Source: Albidovulum sp. (GTDB taxonomy: Bacteria > Pseudomonadota > Alphaproteobacteria > Rhodobacterales > Rhodobacteraceae). Taken from it: 31,402 nucleotides of DNA. The notes below the pieces were generated by a model, which worked only from the letters and a program-made list of their open reading frames with translations, was not told the origin of the DNA and did no database searches. The position numbers were made by a program, and so were the translations under genes. Below, in pieces: positions 16,853 through 24,098 of this stretch. Where the stretch lies: assembly GCA_030837825.1 (NCBI GenBank), contig JAUQYB010000018.1, forward strand, positions 1 to 31,402. Direction: 5' to 3'. Numbering within the stretch: position 1 is the first letter of the stretch; every line of letters begins with the position of its first letter.

Positions 16853-17998
16853 TCACACCACTGTCGGCCCCATCGGCGCCTGCGTCAGAAGCTCCGGCCC
16901 CCCGGGACCGAGTAGCGCGCAGTTCGACACGAAGAAGTCGCCCCGGCCGGTTTCGGTGAACCAGGACAGCAGGTGAAAGCACATGCCTTCGCGAACCTCA
17001 AGATCGCTGTCGTGGCGCAGGCCGGTGACGGTGTTGCCGCCGGTCCAGGACGGCGGAAAGCCGATGCCGACGAGATAGCCGCAGTGGTGGCGCCGGTACT
17101 GCGGCATCCCCGCCCCATCCACCACCGCCTGCCAGTCGGCATAGACCTCGCGCGCGCGGCGGCCGGGGCGCAGGCCCGCCAGCGCGGCGTCGAAGGCGCG
17201 CTTGGCGATTTCGGCCATCGCGGCATCCTCGTCGCGGATATGGCCGAGATGGATCAGCCGGCCCATCGGCGCATGATAGCGCGAGACGCAGCCGGCCAGT
17301 TCCAGCATCACCCGGCCGCCGGCGCGGTAGGTGCCGTCGCCCCAGGTCGTGTGCTCCTCGGCGATGCGCTCGCCGGGGCGGAGGAAGGGGCCGAAGCCGG
17401 GCGGGTTCGATCCGGCGCGGATCATCGCCGCGGTGCATTCGGCGGCCACCTCCGCCTCGCGCGCCCCGTCGCGGATCGCGGCGATGGCGGCGAGCGTCCC
17501 CGCGTCGGAGGCAAGCGCCGCCCTTCGCATCAGCGCCTGTTCCTCGGCCGACTTTACCTGCCTGAGGCCGGCCGTCAGGTCGGAAATGTCGGCCCAGCGG
17601 TCCGCCCCGAGCGCCGCGGCAAGCTCCTGCCCGGCGGCGAAGGTGAGGCCGGAGGACTGCGCCTCGAGCCCGACCCTCGCGCCGGCCAATGGCCCGAGTT
17701 CGCGGGCAAGATGGCTCGCCGCCGTGACGCTGTCGGAATGGCCGGAGAAGCGGGCGTTGCGGACCTGATGCTCGATCGTCACCCGTTCCATCGCGCGGGT
17801 GACGAGCACCATCTCCCCCGCCGCCGGCACGATCAGGCGGTGCGGCGCGAAATAGCCCCAGTGATCGAGCCCGGTCAGGTAGAAGACGCTTTCGGGGGCG
17901 GAGAGGACCGCGACGTCGACCCCGCGCGTTGCCATCCCCTCGCGCACGGCGCCGACGCGGCGCACGAGTTCCTCGTCAGAGAAGGGGTTTCTGAACAT
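16853..17998 (-). CDS. eutD: M24-fold hydrolase, EutD/DoeA-like (putative ectoine hydrolase)
   Basis: The 381-aa protein has a creatinase-like N-domain ('FYLTGLDHWGYFAPH', residues 39-53) and an M24 'pita-bread' C-domain (about 155-370). C-domain landmarks are 'MLELAGCVSRYHAPMGR' (231-247), 'HHCGYLVGIGFPPSW' (304-318) and 'EGMCFHLLSWF' (337-347). The full set of metallopeptidase metal ligands is not evident, as in creatinase and ectoine hydrolases, which are not proline peptidases. DoeA/EutD opens the ectoine ring to N-acetyl-diaminobutyrate. The N-domain signature differs from the 'LTGYDGWSFY' I remember for typical ectoine hydrolases, so the substrate could be a relative of ectoine. The upstream eutC stop is 3 bases away. 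Confidence 0.7.
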   Translation of the reverse strand: MFRNPFSDEELVRRVGAVREGMATRGVDVAVLSAPESVFYLTGLDHWGYFAPHRLIVPAAGEMVLVTRAMERVTIEHQVRNARFSGHSDSVTAASHLARELGPLAGARVGLEAQSSGLTFAAGQELAAALGADRWADISDLTAGLRQVKSAEEQALMRRAALASDAGTLAAIAAIRDGAREAEVAAECTAAMIRAGSNPPGFGPFLRPGERIAEEHTTWGDGTYRAGGRVMLELAGCVSRYHAPMGRLIHLGHIRDEDAAMAEIAKRAFDAALAGLRPGRRAREVYADWQAVVDGAGMPQYRRHHCGYLVGIGFPPSWTGGNTVTGLRHDSDLEVREGMCFHLLSWFTETGRGDFFVSNCALLGPGGPELLTQAPMGPTVV

Positions 17999-18001
17999 GG
18001 C

Positions 18002-18988
18002 TCAGGCCCGGATGATGGTTCCGGCAGACCCGAACCGGGCGCGGACATGGCTGGCGATGGCGGTATCCTGCGCGCCCGTCCCGGTCAGGTCGCAGAGGGT
18101 GATGTCGCCGGGCGCGGTCCGGCCGGGCCTGGTGCCGAGGATCACCTCGCCAAGTTCGGCCGGCGTGCCTTTCGTCCAGAGCCCGGTCGCACGCGCCGCG
18201 CGCAACTCCCCCTGCCTTTCGCACTGGCTCACCCGGTCGCAGACATAGGCATCGGCACGGACGAGCGCCGCGGGCTCGATCTCGTTCTTGCCCTCCTGGT
18301 CGGAGCCCATCGCGGTGACGTGCAGCCCGGGGTGCAGCCATTCGGCCTTCAGGACCGGCGCGCGGGCAGGCGTCGTGGTGACGACGAGCTGGCTTTCGGC
18401 CACCAGCGCCGCGGGGTCGGCCACCGCCTCGGCGGCGATGCCGAGCGTCGAGGCAAGATCGGCGGCGCAGGCGCGGGCCCGGTCGATGTCGCGCCCGTGG
18501 ACGAGGACGCGGGCGAAGGGGCGGACCAGATGCGCCGCCTGCATCTGGAGCCGCGCCTGCACCCCGGTGCCGATCACCCCGGCGGTCTCGACGGTTCCGG
18601 GGGCAAGGTGGCGGGCCGCCACGGCGCCGGCGGCGGCGGTGCGGATGTCGGTCAGATAGCCGTTGTCGAGGAACACCGCCTGCACCAGCCCTGTGGTGGC
18701 GGACAAGAGGATCATCAGCCCGTTGAGGCTGGGCAGGCCGAGCTTCGGGTTGTCGAAGAACCCGGGGCTCACCTTGATCGCGAAGCCGTCGAAGCCGGGG
18801 ATGTAGGCGGTCTTGACGTCGACCTCGCCGTTCGCCGCGGGCAGGTCCATCGACAGGATCGGCGGCATCACCACGCCGCCCTTCGCCAGCGCCGCGAAGG
18901 CCCGTTCAATGACGTCGACCACCGTCAGGTCGAGCGTGACGAGCCCGCGCAACTGCGCCTCGGTGACGATCTGGATGTCATGCGGCAT
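18002..18988 (-). CDS. eutC: Ectoine utilization protein EutC (ornithine cyclodeaminase family)
   Basis: The 328-aa protein belongs to the ornithine cyclodeaminase/mu-crystallin family. It has 'MPPILSMDLP', 'GEVDVKTAYIPGFDGFAIKV' and 'SPGFFDNPKLGLPSLNG' in the N-terminal part. The Rossmann motif 'GVIGTGVQARLQ' starts near residue 138, and 'ATTGLVQAVFLDNGYLTD' precedes it. These segments match EutC of rhizobial and roseobacter ectoine clusters closely. EutC acts with EutB in the proposed conversion of hydroxyectoine to ectoine, although the individual reactions are not firmly established. The gene start overlaps the end of eutB by 11 bases, indicating translational coupling. Confidence 0.85.
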   Translation of the reverse strand: MPHDIQIVTEAQLRGLVTLDLTVVDVIERAFAALAKGGVVMPPILSMDLPAANGEVDVKTAYIPGFDGFAIKVSPGFFDNPKLGLPSLNGLMILLSATTGLVQAVFLDNGYLTDIRTAAAGAVAARHLAPGTVETAGVIGTGVQARLQMQAAHLVRPFARVLVHGRDIDRARACAADLASTLGIAAEAVADPAALVAESQLVVTTTPARAPVLKAEWLHPGLHVTAMGSDQEGKNEIEPAALVRADAYVCDRVSQCERQGELRAARATGLWTKGTPAELGEVILGTRPGRTAPGDITLCDLTGTGAQDTAIASHVRARFGSAGTIIRA

Positions 18989-19985
18989 GGGTCTTTCCCT
19001 TCACGGCCAGGTCGCCGAGCGTCACGTCCCCGCCGGAGACGATGCGGGTGAAGACGCCCATGTCGGGGTTCCGGCCGGTGACGATGGTGGCGACCGGCCC
19101 CTTCGCTGCCGGAGCCTTGCCCGCCAGCACCGCCGCGAGGCCGACGACCGCGGCGCCTTCGGCCACGATCTTGTCCTCGAAATAAAGCACCTGCATGGCG
19201 TCACGGATTTCCTCCTCGCTCACCAGCAGGGTGTCGTCCAGGAGGTCGCGGCAGAGCGGGAAGGTCAGGCGGTTCTCCAACCCGATCCCGCCGCCGAGGC
19301 TGTCGGCGAGCGAGGCGAACTCCGGCACTTCCACGGGGTGGCCGGCGCGGAGCGACTGATACATCGCCGCGCCGCGGTCCATCGTGATGCCGATGACCCG
19401 GATCTTCGGGTTGATCGCCTTCGCCGCCACCGCGACCCCGGCGGCAAGCCCGCCGCCCGAGAGCGGCACCAGGATCATGTCGAGGTCGGGGCGTGCCTCC
19501 AGCATCTCGAGCGCGACGGTGCCCTGGCCCGCGATCACCCTTTCGTCGTCGAAGGGCGGAACCTCGACCAGCCCCTCGGCGTCGCGGAGCCGCAGGCTTT
19601 CCGCCATCGCCTCGTCCTGGCTCGTGCCGGCGATGCGCACCTCGGCGCCAAGGGCGCGGATGCCGTCGACCTTGGCCTTGGGCACCAGATGCGACAGGCA
19701 GACCACCGCCCGCATCCGCCGCCCTGCCGCGGCATGGGCGACGGCCCGGCCGTGGTTGCCGGTGGAACAGCAGACGACGCCGGGCGCGTCACCGGGCAGG
19801 GCAAGCACCGCGTTCAGCGCGCCGCGCAGCTTGAAGGCGCCGGTGGGCTGCGCGGTCTCGAGCTTCAGCAGGAACTCCCGGCTGACCCTTGCGCTCATGA
19901 AGGGCGAGGGGACGAAAGGCGTGCCATCGGCCAGCCCGCGGATGCGGCGGCGTGCGGCGAGGATGTCGGCGAGCGTCACCGCCAT
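18978..19985 (-). CDS. eutB: Hydroxyectoine utilization dehydratase EutB (threonine dehydratase-like, PLP)
   Basis: The 335-aa fold-type II PLP enzyme has its Schiff-base Lys52 in 'PTGAFKLRGA', the 'CCSTGNHGRAVAHAA' cofactor/carboxylate loop, and the 'PLSGGGLAAGVA' phosphate-binding loop. 'FDDERVIAGQGTVALE' and 'GITMDRGAAM' then 'SLADSLGGGIGLENRLTF' are diagnostic of EutB rather than a general serine/threonine dehydratase. It is proposed to remove the hydroxyl of hydroxyectoine as water, with EutC completing the conversion. It is coupled to ehuA through a TGATG stop/start overlap (one shared base) and to eutC by an 11-base overlap. Confidence 0.88.
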   Translation of the reverse strand: MAVTLADILAARRRIRGLADGTPFVPSPFMSARVSREFLLKLETAQPTGAFKLRGALNAVLALPGDAPGVVCCSTGNHGRAVAHAAAGRRMRAVVCLSHLVPKAKVDGIRALGAEVRIAGTSQDEAMAESLRLRDAEGLVEVPPFDDERVIAGQGTVALEMLEARPDLDMILVPLSGGGLAAGVAVAAKAINPKIRVIGITMDRGAAMYQSLRAGHPVEVPEFASLADSLGGGIGLENRLTFPLCRDLLDDTLLVSEEEIRDAMQVLYFEDKIVAEGAAVVGLAAVLAGKAPAAKGPVATIVTGRNPDMGVFTRIVSGGDVTLGDLAVKGKTHAA

Positions 19986-20797
19986 CAGTCGGCTTCCTTC
20001 ACCGCCGAGAGGAACTGCCGGGTGCGGTCGCGCTGCGGGTTGCCGAACAGTGCCTCGGGCGGCCCCTGTTCCTCGATCCTTCCGCCGAAGAAGAAACAGA
20101 CACGGTCGGAAATGTCGCGGGCGAAACCCATCTGGTGGGTGACCATCAGCATCGTCAGGTGATGTTCGGCGACAAGCTTGCGGATCACGTTGGTGACCTC
20201 GCCGATCACCTCGGGGTCGAGCGCCGAGGTCACCTCATCGAAAAGCATGACCTTGGGCCGCATGGCAAGGGCACGGGCGATCGCCACCCGCTGCTGCTGC
20301 CCGCCGGACAACCGCGAGGGGTGCTGGTCCTTCTTCTCGATCATCCCGACCATCGACAGAAGATCCTCGGACCGTTCGCGCGCCTCCGTCTTCGACAGGC
20401 CGAGCACCTGCACCGGCCCCTCCATGCAGTTCTGAAGCGCGGTCATGTGCGGAAAGAGGTTGAAGTGCTGGAAGCACATGCCGATCGACGCGCGCATCTT
20501 CCGCAGGTGCCGCTCGTCGGCCGGCACCAGCCGCCCGCCGCGCTCCATATGCGTCAGCGGCTTGCCGTCGAGATAGATCACCCCGCCGTTGATCGTCTCC
20601 AGCGTCATCAGCATCCTGAGCACGGTGGTCTTGCCCGAGCCGGAGGGCCCGATGACCGACACCATCTCGCCTTCCGCGATGTCGAGGTTCAGCCGGTCGA
20701 GCACGGTGAGCTTGCCGTAGCTCTTGGTCACGTTCATGAACCGCACCATCGGGCGGTCGCCCTCGGGCAGTTCCAGAGGAAAGTCGGTCGCGTCCAT
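19985..20797 (-). CDS. ehuA: Ectoine/hydroxyectoine ABC transporter ATP-binding protein EhuA
   Basis: The 270-aa ATPase has Walker A 'GPSGSGKTT', Q-loop 'CFQHFNLFPHMTAL', signature 'LSGGQQQRVAIARALA', Walker B 'VMLFDEVTSALD' and H-loop 'MVTHQMG'. The 'GGRLVPADERHLRKMR' insertion is characteristic of EhuA among polar amino-acid importers. It sits on the cytoplasmic side and drives uptake through EhuC/EhuD. The gene begins 3 bases after ehuD and its stop overlaps the eutB start, linking transporter and catabolic genes in one transcript. Confidence 0.88.
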   Translation of the reverse strand: MDATDFPLELPEGDRPMVRFMNVTKSYGKLTVLDRLNLDIAEGEMVSVIGPSGSGKTTVLRMLMTLETINGGVIYLDGKPLTHMERGGRLVPADERHLRKMRASIGMCFQHFNLFPHMTALQNCMEGPVQVLGLSKTEARERSEDLLSMVGMIEKKDQHPSRLSGGQQQRVAIARALAMRPKVMLFDEVTSALDPEVIGEVTNVIRKLVAEHHLTMLMVTHQMGFARDISDRVCFFFGGRIEEQGPPEALFGNPQRDRTRQFLSAVKEAD

Positions 20798-20800
20798 GTG

Positions 20801-21469
20801 TCAAAGCCCCAGCTTGCGGCGCACCCAGCCTTCGAACAGCCGCACGAGGCCGGCCGTGGGCAGCGAGATGGCGAGGAAGATCACGCCCACCAGCGTGTAG
20901 GGTTCGAGGAAGCGGTAGCTCTCGGACCCGATCGCATTGGCAGCGTGCATGAGTTCGGTGACGCCGATGACCGACAGCATCGGCGTGTCCTTGAAGATGC
21001 CGACGAGGTAGTTGCCCATTCCGGCGACGGAGGGAGGCAGCGCCTGCGGGATGATGATCCGCAGGTAGGTGTCGCGGGTCGACATGTTGATCGCGCGGCA
21101 CGCCTCCCACTGCCCCTTCGGCACCGCCTCGATCCCGGCGCGGTAGACCTCGGACAGATAGGCCGAATAATGCAGGCCGATGGCGATCATCCCCGAGACC
21201 CAGGGCGAGAGGCGGATGCCGAACTGCGGGCCGACGTAGAAGACGAAGAAGATCTGCAGGACCAGTGGCGTGGAGCGGATGAACTCGATCGTCTCGCGCA
21301 CGACAAGCGTGAGCGGCTTCCACGGCGTCCTTTGCGCCAGCGCGAGCACCAGCCCGAGGACGAGCGCGATGGCATAGCCGATCCCGGCCGCGAGCAGGGT
21401 GTTGACCGTGGCATGAAGCAGACGCGGCAGGATTTCCCAGGTGAAGGCCCAGTTCCAGTGGAAGGTCAT
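20801..21469 (-). CDS. ehuD: Ectoine/hydroxyectoine ABC transporter permease EhuD
   Basis: The 222-aa integral membrane protein starts at ATG 21469, giving MTFHWNWAFTWEILPRLL; a longer in-frame extension upstream lies inside ehuC and is not coding. It has about five membrane segments of the HisM/GlnP family. The cytoplasmic EAA loop reads 'YRAGIEAVPKGQWEACRAIN', then 'YLRIIIPQALPP', and contacts EhuA. It overlaps ehuC by 4 bases (ATGA), typical for heterodimeric permease pairs. Confidence 0.88.
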   Translation of the reverse strand: MTFHWNWAFTWEILPRLLHATVNTLLAAGIGYAIALVLGLVLALAQRTPWKPLTLVVRETIEFIRSTPLVLQIFFVFYVGPQFGIRLSPWVSGMIAIGLHYSAYLSEVYRAGIEAVPKGQWEACRAINMSTRDTYLRIIIPQALPPSVAGMGNYLVGIFKDTPMLSVIGVTELMHAANAIGSESYRFLEPYTLVGVIFLAISLPTAGLVRLFEGWVRRKLGL

Positions 21470-22131
21470 GCGCGGCCGAGCCTCCGCGCCATGACCCGCT
21501 CCAGCCAGCGCATGAACGGCGTGAGGATGGCGCGCGCAAGCACATAATAGACGACCAGCGCGATGCCGAAGGACTGCGCCGACAGGAAGGTCGAGGCGTT
21601 GATCTGCTTGGCCTGGAACATCAGGTCGGCGACCGAGATCAGCGAAACGAGCGCGGTTCCCTTCAGCAGCTCGATCAGGAGGTTGCCCCAGGGCGGCAGC
21701 ATCAGTTGCACCGCCTGCGGCAGGATGATGCGGCGCATCCGCCGGGCCGGCGACATCGACAGCGCATAGGCCGCTTCCCATTGCCCCTTTGGCACCGACC
21801 GGATCGCGCCCCGGACGAGTTCCGCGCCATAGGCGCCGACGTTCAGCCCGACGGAAAGGAATCCGGCCCAGAACTTTTCCAGCGTGATCCCGAAGAGCGG
21901 CAGGACGAAGAAAATCCAGTAGAGCTGGACCAGAAGCGAGGTGCCGCGGAAGATCTCGATATAGACGGTCGCCACCCCCCGGACCGCCAGGTGACGGGAA
22001 AGCTTTCCCAGGCCGGCGACCAGCGCGACGGTGACCGCCACCGCCGAGGCCAGCAGGAACTGGGCGCAGGTGATCAGCGTTCCGCTGACGATCTGCCCGC
22101 CGTAGGTTTGGATGAAATCCCAGATCGGCAT
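21466..22131 (-). CDS. ehuC: Ectoine/hydroxyectoine ABC transporter permease EhuC
   Basis: The 221-aa polar amino-acid type permease starts at ATG 22131 (MPIWDFIQTYGGQIVSGTL). It has about five transmembrane helices, and the EAA loop is 'LVRGAIRSVPKGQWEAAYAL', then 'RRIILPQAVQLMLPPWGN'. It pairs with EhuD to form the membrane channel. It is separated from the binding-protein gene by 57 bases containing a hairpin, which fits the usual excess of binding protein over permease. Confidence 0.88.
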   Translation of the reverse strand: MPIWDFIQTYGGQIVSGTLITCAQFLLASAVAVTVALVAGLGKLSRHLAVRGVATVYIEIFRGTSLLVQLYWIFFVLPLFGITLEKFWAGFLSVGLNVGAYGAELVRGAIRSVPKGQWEAAYALSMSPARRMRRIILPQAVQLMLPPWGNLLIELLKGTALVSLISVADLMFQAKQINASTFLSAQSFGIALVVYYVLARAILTPFMRWLERVMARRLGRA

Positions 22132-22155
22132 GTGCCGCCCCCGTGGCGGGAAGGC

Positions 22156-22177
22156 GGGGAGCGGCCGCGCCGCCCCC
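22156..22177 (-). terminator. Intercistronic hairpin between ehuB and ehuC
   Basis: On the plus strand, GGGG (22156-22159), one bulged A, then GCGGC-CGC-GCCGC and CCCC (to 22177) form a 9-bp GC stem with a 3-base loop. Located just after the ehuB stop, it may stabilise the upstream transcript or attenuate transcription into the permease genes. No U-tract is present, so full termination is unlikely. Confidence 0.4.
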
Positions 22178-22188
22178 CTGTTCCGGTG

Positions 22189-23031
22189 TCAGCGGTTGGC
22201 GCAGACCCACTCGGTGGTCACGTCGCCCGGCAGCGAGGCCTCGCCATAGCCGTATTCGGCCACCGCCGCCATCATCGCCTCGGAGCCGAGATAGTCCTTC
22301 TGCGCAGCGTTGAAGGCGTCGACGAAATCCTGGTCCTCCTTGCGGAAGCCGATCCCGGCCCAGTTGAACGATTCCTCGGGCATGGCGTTCGGATCGGTCA
22401 CCTCGACCGCGCCGTTGGAACTGTCGGCGAGCTGCTTCATGGTGAAGTAGGTGCCCGTTCCGGCATCGGCGCGGCCGGCGGTCACCGCGGCGAGAATCTC
22501 GGTCGGGCCCGGCACCTGCATGATGTTCGCCTCGGCCACGCCGGCGGCCTTCGCCGCCTCGATGTTGGAATAGCCTGCGCCGGTGACCATCACCGCGCCC
22601 TTGTCCTTCACGTCGACGTAGGTCTGGATGCCCTTCGGGTTGCCGGCGGCGACGATGAAGGCGTCGCCGATCTTGGCGATCGGGTCGGAGAAGGCGATGT
22701 TCTCGCAGCGCGAGGCGAGGATGTTCATGCCGCCGGTGATGATGTCGAAGCGGCCGGCCTGAAGCCCGGGGATGAGCCCGCCCCAGTCGGTCTGCACCGG
22801 CTCGATGCTGGTGTAACCCATCTTCTCGAGCACCCCGAGCGTATGGGCGTTGACGAAGCCCTTGGGTTCGCCGTTCGGGCCGGGATAGGCAAAGGGAATC
22901 TCGTTGGCAAAGCCGATGCGGATCGTCTCGCCCGCGGCGATTCGGTCGCTGAGCGGCCCCGCGAAGGCCGCCGCTGCGGTCGTCCCGAGCGCGATGGCGG
23001 CCGCGGCGATCGTTCTGAATGATTTCTTCAT
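22189..23031 (-). CDS. ehuB: Ectoine/hydroxyectoine-binding periplasmic protein EhuB
   Basis: The 280-aa protein starts at ATG 23031 (MKKSFRTIAAAAIALG) with GGGAG upstream. A further in-frame ATG at 23103 would bury the signal peptide inside the protein. The signal peptide is cleaved near AFA/GPLSD. The mature protein is a family-3 solute-binding fold: 'IRIGFANEIPFAY' at the first strand, 'GLIPGLQAGRFDIITGGM' and 'RCENIAFSDPI' as in EhuB. The aromatic residues near these motifs fit an ectoine aromatic cage, though the fit is not proven. It is the first gene of the ten-gene cluster and faces the GntR regulator gene. Confidence 0.85.
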   Translation of the reverse strand: MKKSFRTIAAAAIALGTTAAAAFAGPLSDRIAAGETIRIGFANEIPFAYPGPNGEPKGFVNAHTLGVLEKMGYTSIEPVQTDWGGLIPGLQAGRFDIITGGMNILASRCENIAFSDPIAKIGDAFIVAAGNPKGIQTYVDVKDKGAVMVTGAGYSNIEAAKAAGVAEANIMQVPGPTEILAAVTAGRADAGTGTYFTMKQLADSSNGAVEVTDPNAMPEESFNWAGIGFRKEDQDFVDAFNAAQKDYLGSEAMMAAVAEYGYGEASLPGDVTTEWVCANR

Positions 23032-23082
23032 CTCTGGCTCCCTGTTGTTTGCCCCCGGGCCGGGCGGACCGGGAGTCCTTAA

Positions 23083-23119
23083 GTTGTGCACATCATTGTC
23101 CATAGGGAAGTCATGTCAA
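23083..23119 (-). promoter_or_regulatory. ehuB operon promoter with overlapping GntR-type operator
   Basis: Read leftward, TTGACA (23119-23114, perfect -35), 16 bases and AATGAT (23097-23092, 4/6 to -10) form the best promoter in the window. The operator-like GTTGTGCACATC (plus strand, 23083-23094) overlaps the -10 and the expected start of transcription, so a bound repressor would block polymerase. It lies about 60 bases before the ehuB ATG. Confidence 0.65.
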
Positions 23120-23186
23120 GCGAAATCTGTCGCAATTGGCTCACGAACATGGAAGAATATCTTAGGTCAGGTGCTTATGATGATTC

Positions 23187-23198
23187 GTTGTGCACAAC
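23187..23198. promoter_or_regulatory. Perfect GntR-type operator palindrome
   Basis: GTTGTGCACAAC is a perfect 12-base palindrome sharing GTTGTGCACA with the site at 23083-23094. FadR/GntR-family regulators commonly bind short dyads of the TTGT..ACAA type. The two site centres are 104 bases apart, close to ten helical turns. It lies just downstream of the candidate promoter of the regulator gene, consistent with autoregulation. Confidence 0.6.
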
Positions 23199-23390
23199 TT
23201 GTCGGGGTGAAGCGATGGCTGGCTTGATACGGCAGGGGTTCCGCGGTCGCGCGCCGGGGCAGGCGAATGGGGGCGACGTGCCGCCGCGCCACAGGATCGC
23301 CCCTTGCCCGCCGGTTGCCCGACCATGCGCGCCCGTAATCCCGCCCGTAACCCCGCTGTTGTCCGGCGCAAACCTGAGAAGGGGGCGGAG

Positions 23391-24098
23391 ATGACCTGCG
23401 AAACTCCGGCCACCGGCGGCAGCGCGCGCGATCGCTTCGAACGGATGCACGACGAGATCCGCACGCGCATCTGCCTTCTGGACTACGCGCCCGGCACCCG
23501 GCTGTCGGAAGAAGCGCTTGCGGCAGAGCTGGGAACCAGCCGCACGCCGCTTCGCCGGGTGCTGGCCCGGCTGGAAAGCGAAGGCCTGCTGCAATCGGTG
23601 CACGGCGTCGGCACCTTCGTCACCGACGTGGACCTGCGGGAACTGGTGCAGACCTTCCGCGTCCGGCTCGAGCTTGCCGAACTGATCGGACGGCTGGACC
23701 CGGTTGCACCGTCGGCGGCGCTGCTTGCCGAATTCCGTGTGCTGCAGGCGCGGTCGAAGACATTGCGCGACGATCCCGATCCGCGCCGCTTCGCCCAGAT
23801 CAACATGGATTTCTTCATCGCGCTGATGCGGCTCACCGCGAACCAGCCGCTCCGTGAAATGTCCGAGCGGCTCTATTTCCGCACCACCCGCATCTGGCTG
23901 AAATCGATCTTCGCCTCGCTGATCGACCTGAAGGATGAAGTGGAGGTCTTCGACCGCGAGATCGACGACATTTTGCGTGCGGTCGAACTCGGCGATCTTC
24001 AGGCGGCCGCGCTGATCCGCCGCGCCCATATCTCGATGAGCTTCGAGCGAATGCGAAAGGCGGCAGCGGGCGTGACCGGTGCGGCCGTCACACCCTGA
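23391..24098 (+). CDS. GntR-family (FCD subfamily) regulator, probable controller of the ectoine-type cluster
   Basis: The 235-aa protein starts at ATG 23391 after GGGGGCGGAG. The winged helix-turn-helix occupies about residues 12-80 ('GTRLSEEALAAELGTSRTPL', 'VHGVGTFVTD'), and an all-helical FCD ligand domain follows (about 85-225). In canonical FCD domains a 'D..FH' and a later 'EH' supply metal ligands. Here these positions read 'NMDFFIAL' and 'FDREIDDIL', so metal binding may be lost. It is divergent from ehuB across two TTGTGCACA sites, the usual layout for a local repressor. It is not the MocR/GabR-type EnuR usually found with ectoine catabolism. Its stop codon overlaps the 3' end of convergent kdsA by 11 bases. 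Confidence 0.88.
   Translation: MTCETPATGGSARDRFERMHDEIRTRICLLDYAPGTRLSEEALAAELGTSRTPLRRVLARLESEGLLQSVHGVGTFVTDVDLRELVQTFRVRLELAELIGRLDPVAPSAALLAEFRVLQARSKTLRDDPDPRRFAQINMDFFIALMRLTANQPLREMSERLYFRTTRIWLKSIFASLIDLKDEVEVFDREIDDILRAVELGDLQAAALIRRAHISMSFERMRKAAAGVTGAAVTP

Larger units (their letters stand above)
23032..23390. other. 359-base divergent intergenic region between ehuB and the GntR gene
   Basis: This is the only long gene-free stretch. Its middle (about 23080-23220) is clearly richer in A/T than the flanks and holds the ehuB promoter and two operator-like palindromes. A weak rightward promoter, TTGGCT (23136-23141), 16 bases, TATCTT (23158-23163), could serve the regulator; a TATGAT (23176-23181) is an alternative -10. 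The part from about 23225 to 23390 is GC-rich again, probably an untranslated leader, and I see no convincing gene in it. Confidence 0.6.

Noticed and set aside
16973..19051. Long plus-strand frame opposite eutD and eutC
   Set aside because: Arg/Gly/His-rich translation with no homology, fully covered by well-recognised enzymes on the other strand.
21470..22210. N-terminal extension of ehuD to a 469-aa protein
   Set aside because: The extra part is an out-of-frame reading of ehuC. ATG 21469 with a 4-base ATGA overlap gives a normal permease.
23341..23360. Short repeats of CCCGTAA in the regulator leader as a possible CRISPR or iteron
   Set aside because: Only two imperfect copies with no regular spacing or spacers.
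23304..23390. Longer N-terminus for the GntR regulator
   Set aside because: The extra residues are Arg/Pro/Ala-rich and outside the domain; ATG 23391 has a purine-rich ribosome-binding stretch directly before it.
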